Source: Streptomyces sp. NBC_00285
GTDB taxonomy: Bacteria > Actinomycetota > Actinomycetes > Streptomycetales > Streptomycetaceae
Length of the DNA: 64,000 bases
NCBI RefSeq assembly: GCF_036174265.1
Contig: NZ_CP108055.1
Coordinates: 5,084,001-5,148,000 of the forward strand
Direction of reading: 5' to 3'
Below, piece by piece: positions 60,822 to 64,000 of the stretch (position 1 is its first letter; each line of letters starts with the position of its first letter). The notes beneath the pieces were generated by a model that was given only the letters and a program-made list of their open reading frames with translations, made no database searches and was not told the DNA's origin. The position numbers were made by a program, and so were the translations under genes.

Positions 60822-61547
60822 TCAGCAGACCGCGCGCCGGTAGAGCGCGGCGGCCTCGTCGCCGAGGGCCACGCTGTACGACACGTCGGCCGTCGCCCCG
60901 CCCTGCTCGTGCCCGCCCAGCACCCCCACGACCTGCCCGTCCCCGTTCACCCAGGGACTGCCGCTGGTGCCTCCCGTGAACCGCGGGCACTCGATCCGCT
61001 GCTGCGTACTGCTGTGCGCGGTCGGCTTGTTGGTGCAGCTGATCGGCGCGTCCGAGGAGGAGGGGTACCCGGTGACGGTGACGGCGGTGGCCCCGGTGGC
61101 CGTACGCGTCACCATCCGGTTTCCGCCGACGACGTCCTGGACCGCCCCCTCGACGGTGGCGAAGGCGACGTCACTGTCCTCGTCGTACCCCTGGGACCAC
61201 CCCGCGGGCAGATACCGCTTGCCCACCTTCCATTTCCCGTAGGGCGCCCTGCCGTCCCGGTACCCGGGAACGAACACGATGTCGACGCGGTTGCCGCCGA
61301 GACAGTGCGCTGCGGTGATGAGGAGGTCCCGGTGCGGGCTGTGGACGACGGAGGCGGTGCAGTAGTGGTGGCTGCCGTCGAAAAGGGCGCCCACCCGGGC
61401 GCTCTGCGAGGTGGCCGCGGCGACCGTCGTCACCCCGAAGGGCCCCGCTCCGTCGGCGGCGACCGCCTCGGAGGCCGAGGTCAGGGTGAGCAGCACGATG
61501 GCGGCGTGGAGAGCGATACGTGGCGTGCACTTCACGGAAGACAGCAT
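60822..61547 (-). CDS. secreted trypsin-like serine protease (glutamyl-endopeptidase-like fold)
   Basis: 241 residues: signal peptide ending ASEAVAADG (about residue 31) and a chymotrypsin-fold domain with His in LLITAAHCLGG, Asp in DEDSDVAFATV and Ser in GGTSGSPWVN. Cys pairs (YCTASVV/AAHC, ISCTNKP/IECPRF) would form disulfides. No pro-region of note. The specificity is not readable. Located 187 nt from the NlpC start on the same strand. Confidence 0.9.
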   Translation of the reverse strand: MLSSVKCTPRIALHAAIVLLTLTSASEAVAADGAGPFGVTTVAAATSQSARVGALFDGSHHYCTASVVHSPHRDLLITAAHCLGGNRVDIVFVPGYRDGRAPYGKWKVGKRYLPAGWSQGYDEDSDVAFATVEGAVQDVVGGNRMVTRTATGATAVTVTGYPSSSDAPISCTNKPTAHSSTQQRIECPRFTGGTSGSPWVNGDGQVVGVLGGHEQGGATADVSYSVALGDEAAALYRRAVC

Positions 61548-61691
61548 TCCGCACGAAGGTGAGAAATGCGTTCAAGCGTCCGGAGGCGGGTTCTCACTCA
61601 GCCCCGGACGGCGCGTCGAGCGGGTCACGGCTGTGGGGCGGTCATGGCCGGGGCACCCGGGCCCCCAGGGGCGAGCGACGGAGGCCACGAC

Positions 61692-62120
61692 GTGTTCGAC
61701 GGTTTCGAGCTGACGCGATGCGAGGGCGACGGAGCCACGCTGCGCGTACGCCACGGCGGCAGCGGCCCCGCGGTGCTGCTCCTGCACGGCCATCCCCGCA
61801 CGCACACCACCTGGCACCGCGTGGCCCCGCCGCCGGCCGCCGCGGGTTTCACCGTCGCCTGCCCCGATCTGCGCGGCTACGGCCGGTCGGAGAAGCCCGT
61901 GACGGACCCGGAACACCGGCCCTACTCCAAACGGGTCATGGCCGGTGACTGCCTCGCGGTCATGCGCCGGCTCGGACACGAGCGGTTCGCGGTCCTCGGG
62001 CACGACCGCGGCGCACCCTGCGTGCGTTCTGGGAGAGGGTCGGCCACACCCCCGCCGCCGTTCCACGCTGACCGGCTCAGCCGCGCGTCCCCACGTCCTG
62101 GGGGAAACGCGCCCCCGTGA
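61692..62120 (+). pseudogene. truncated haloalkane/fluoroacetate-dehalogenase-like hydrolase
   Basis: GTG at 61692 opens a good alpha/beta-hydrolase N-terminus: FDGFELTRCEGDGATLRVRH, VLLLHGHPRTHTTWHRV, CPDLRGYGRSEKP and LGHDRGA ending near 62011, the strand that carries the nucleophile Asp in such dehalogenases. The expected remaining 170 or so residues are absent. Directly after GHDRGA another frame reads LRAFWERVGHTPAAVPR and stops (62053), which looks like the C-terminus of the same family. So an internal deletion with frameshift is the best reading, and the continued ORF to 62120 is junk. Confidence 0.7.
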
Positions 62121-62991
62121 GCTCCTCCGACGCCGTCCACAGACGCCGGGCGACGGCCGGGTCGCTCGCGGCCGCGCTCCGGCCCACCAGAGTCGGTGCC
62201 CCCCGCATCTCGCCGAGCCCGTCCGGGCCCACGTAACTGGCCCCGGGCAGATCCTGCGTCGCCGCGTACAGCGTGGGCAGCGCGCCCGCCCGGTCGTCCT
62301 GGGCCAGGAACCTGTTGCCGAACTTCATGAACACGCGGGCCGCCGCACTGGACGCGTGGCTCTGGAGGTTGGTCGCCGCGTACCCGGGGTGGGCGGCCAG
62401 GGCGCGGACCGGGGAGCCCGACTCCACGAGACGGCGCTGGAGTTCCAGCACGAACAGCAGGTTCGCCAGCTTGGACTGGCCGTACACGCCCCTCGGGTCG
62501 TAACCCGAGCTCCGGTCCAGGTCGTCGAAATCGATGCGCTGGTCGCCCCAGCGGTGCGCGCCCGAGGCCACCGTCACGACCCGGTCCGTGAGGTACGGCA
62601 GCAGCAGGTTGGTCAGCGCGAAGTGGCCCAGGTGGTTCGTGCCGAACTGCATCTCGAAGCCGTCCCGCGTCCGCTGCTCCGGGATCATCATGACGCCCGC
62701 GTTGTTGATCAGCAGGTCCAGCGGGCGGTCCCAGCCGGCCGCGAACTCCCGCACGGACGTCAGGTCCGCCAGGTCCAGCCGGCGCACCTCCGTGCTGCCC
62801 TGCACCCGGGCCGCCGCCGCGCCGCCGCGCTCGACGTCCCGTACGGCGAACACCACGTGCGCCCCCGCCCGGGCCAGCGCGTCCGCGGCCGTGAAGCCGA
62901 TCCCGCTGTTGGCTCCCGTGACCACCGCGGTGCGGCCGGTGAGGTCGGGGAGGGACGTCGCGTTCCACTTCTGCTGTGCGTCAGTAGCCAT
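62077..62991 (-). CDS. short-chain dehydrogenase/reductase (retinol-dehydrogenase-like)
   Basis: 304 residues: Rossmann motif TGxxxGIG as [19 protein letters not shown], and the catalytic Tyr-x3-Lys YGQSKLAN with Ser in [13 protein letters not shown] preference is suggested by [10 protein letters not shown]. The substrate is unknown. ATG at 62991; the longer frame upstream would overlap the TetR gene start. Divergent from the TetR-type regulator over an 80-bp spacer with direct repeats, the classic self-controlled pair. Confidence 0.93.
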   Translation of the reverse strand: MATDAQQKWNATSLPDLTGRTAVVTGANSGIGFTAADALARAGAHVVFAVRDVERGGAAAARVQGSTEVRRLDLADLTSVREFAAGWDRPLDLLINNAGVMMIPEQRTRDGFEMQFGTNHLGHFALTNLLLPYLTDRVVTVASGAHRWGDQRIDFDDLDRSSGYDPRGVYGQSKLANLLFVLELQRRLVESGSPVRALAAHPGYAATNLQSHASSAAARVFMKFGNRFLAQDDRAGALPTLYAATQDLPGASYVGPDGLGEMRGAPTLVGRSAAASDPAVARRLWTASEELTGARFPQDVGTRG

Positions 62992-63008
62992 GACCTGAAT
63001 GTAGGCGC

Positions 63009-63037
63009 CGACAACAATGCTGTCAACGACAACAATG
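63009..63037. promoter_or_regulatory. direct repeats between the SDR and TetR genes
   Basis: CGACAACAATG at 63009-63019 and 63027-63037, 18 bp apart; the first is part of the imperfect palindrome GACA-ACAATGC-TGTC. Likely operator of the adjacent TetR-type regulator controlling both promoters. Confidence 0.6.
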
Positions 63038-63070
63038 ATGCCGTCGACTACATCCGGATACGATGAGGGC

Positions 63071-63715
63071 ATGCCACCAGCGAAAAACACCACGCCGCCA
63101 GTGACATCCGAGCGGGCCGAGAAGCCCGGGAACCGCCCCTACCACCACGGAGACCTCCGCTCCGCCCTCCTCGCGAGCGCCGAGCACACCCTTCGGGAGA
63201 AGGGCGCCGGGTCGCTGTCCCTGCGCGAACTCGCCCGCGACACCGGCGTCAGCCATGCCGCGCCGGGACGGCACTTCAAGGACAAGCAGGCCCTGCTCGA
63301 CGCCCTCGCCCTGGTCGGCTACGACCGCATGGCGCAGTCCCTGGAGGCCGCCGACGACCCGGCCCTCCCCCTCCGGCCCCGGCTGACCGCCCTCGCCCGG
63401 GCCTACCTCGGCTTCGCCCTCGACAACGCCGCACTGCTGGAGCTGATGTACGCCCGCAAGCACGAGCCCGGCGCCTCCGCGCAGATGGCCGCCGCGATCG
63501 ACCGGACGATCGGCTCGCTGGAGCGGGCCGTCGCCTTCGCCCAGCAGCACGGCGAGATCGTCGACGGCACCCCCGAGCACCTCACGCTCGTCGTGGGCTC
63601 CGCCCTCCACGGCCTCGCCTCCTTCGCGGCCAACGGCACGGTCCCGCCCGACGCGGCCATGGACTCGGTGCCGGAACTGGTCCATCACCTGCTGGACGGA
63701 CTCCGGCCCCGCTGA
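63071..63715 (+). CDS. TetR/AcrR-family transcriptional regulator
   Basis: 214 residues: TetR-type DNA-binding domain (about 25-75: [53 protein letters not shown]) and a helical ligand-binding domain. Regulates the divergent SDR gene in all likelihood. ATG at 63071; GAGG at 63066 lies a little close. No other neighbour in the operon. Confidence 0.92.
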   Translation: MPPAKNTTPPVTSERAEKPGNRPYHHGDLRSALLASAEHTLREKGAGSLSLRELARDTGVSHAAPGRHFKDKQALLDALALVGYDRMAQSLEAADDPALPLRPRLTALARAYLGFALDNAALLELMYARKHEPGASAQMAAAIDRTIGSLERAVAFAQQHGEIVDGTPEHLTLVVGSALHGLASFAANGTVPPDAAMDSVPELVHHLLDGLRPR

Positions 63716-63786
63716 GCACACCCCCCTGTCACCGGGCTGTCGTTCCGCTCTTCGCCGACGGAGAGAAATGTGTGTGACGCGTGTAG

Positions 63787-63805
63787 ATGGTCAAGCCGAG
63801 ACCAT
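63787..63805. promoter_or_regulatory. inverted repeat ATGGTC-N7-GACCAT
   Basis: ATGGTC (63787-63792) and GACCAT (63800-63805) in the leader of the gene starting at the right edge. Candidate operator of unknown regulator; spacing does not match the DasR site. Confidence 0.4.
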
Positions 63806-63986
63806 TCACCGCCCATCGGCCCGCCATTGATCGGTAAGCCCGCAACGCCCTTCGGTAAGGCGGAAGTCAGTATTCCGCCGCGTGTCTTGTTGTCACGTAC
63901 TCAACAAGGGGATGGTCGTCGCGGGTCGCCGCCCCCACCGGGAACCTCACCGGTGGTCCCCCCGCAGGCCTCTGTCAACCACTCCC

Positions 63987-63992
63987 AGGAGG
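63987..63992 (+). promoter_or_regulatory. Shine-Dalgarno of a gene starting at the right edge
   Basis: AGGAGG followed by CTGTAC and GT at the last two bases; a GTG start at 63999 would be 6 nt away. The coding sequence itself is outside the window. Confidence 0.5.
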
Positions 63993-64000
63993 CTGTACGT

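Noticed and set aside
63787..63805. DasR-type site at the right edge
   Set aside because: The half-sites TGGTC/GACCA are present but 7 bp apart instead of about 2, so the dre consensus is not met.
1..64000. tRNA, rRNA or CRISPR array
   Set aside because: No tRNA-like cloverleaf with TTCGA/TTCAA arm, no rRNA conserved stretch and no regularly spaced repeat-spacer series was noticed on reading.

Overview
The window is high-GC actinobacterial chromosome, almost certainly Streptomyces. Codon third positions are strongly G/C, genes are tightly packed with ATGA/GTGA start-stop overlaps, and several genes are characteristic of the group: GlnR, mycothiol synthase, CsoR, a DUF1416 protein beside a rhodanese, and a polyphosphate kinase-CHAD-NUDIX group. 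I see no tRNA, rRNA, CRISPR array, complete insertion sequence or recognisable polyketide/NRPS cluster.

Layout. 0-12 kb is conserved-looking core: a DsrE-like protein, an LmeA-like lipid-binding protein, a Cys-rich leader peptide ahead of a thiosulfate sulfurtransferase and DUF1416 gene, a VOC protein, a MoaD-like protein and membrane protein, an alpha/beta hydrolase, the nitrogen regulator GlnR, a LacI-type repressor, and an HtrA-like protease followed by an MprAB-like two-component system. 12-26.6 kb looks accessory: a secreted protein with an aerolysin-like pattern, a SigE-family sigma factor with a membrane partner, a four-gene tripartite exporter (lipoprotein, HlyD-like adaptor, ABC ATPase, FtsX-like permease), a secreted I36-type inhibitor-like protein, a pectate lyase-pectinesterase fusion, a duplicated Imm49-type protein, and an ABC half-exporter preceded by two paralogous tiny Lys/Pro-rich peptide genes.

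26.6-42.7 kb holds a second LmeA-like protein, a surface 5'-nucleotidase, MshD, a sigma/anti-sigma/ABC operon, a GntR-controlled ABC operon with a near-perfect operator, then ppk, CHAD and NUDIX genes for polyphosphate metabolism. 42.7-57 kb is a metal and phosphate region: CsoR with its operator, DUF47-Pit, a tail-to-tail two-component pair, a second copy of the tripartite exporter, and pstSCAB under clear PHO boxes. 57-64 kb has a Tat-type FAD oxidoreductase, a PAP2 phosphatase, a transglycosylase/NlpC protein, a secreted trypsin-like protease, a truncated dehalogenase-like gene, a divergent SDR/TetR pair, and the leader of a gene that begins at the right edge.

The best candidate for something undescribed is 24.19-26.64 kb: two small cationic peptides with the same ends (MSFH[K/E]IAPLKK ... 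PV[G/A]HK[A/G]) but different middles, a 16-bp perfect inverted repeat around one of them, a 17-bp repeat that builds two overlapping hexapeptide minicistrons in front of the exporter start, and a duplicated DTMILR tail on the exporter itself. Function is unknown; a secreted-peptide/exporter system is an inference.
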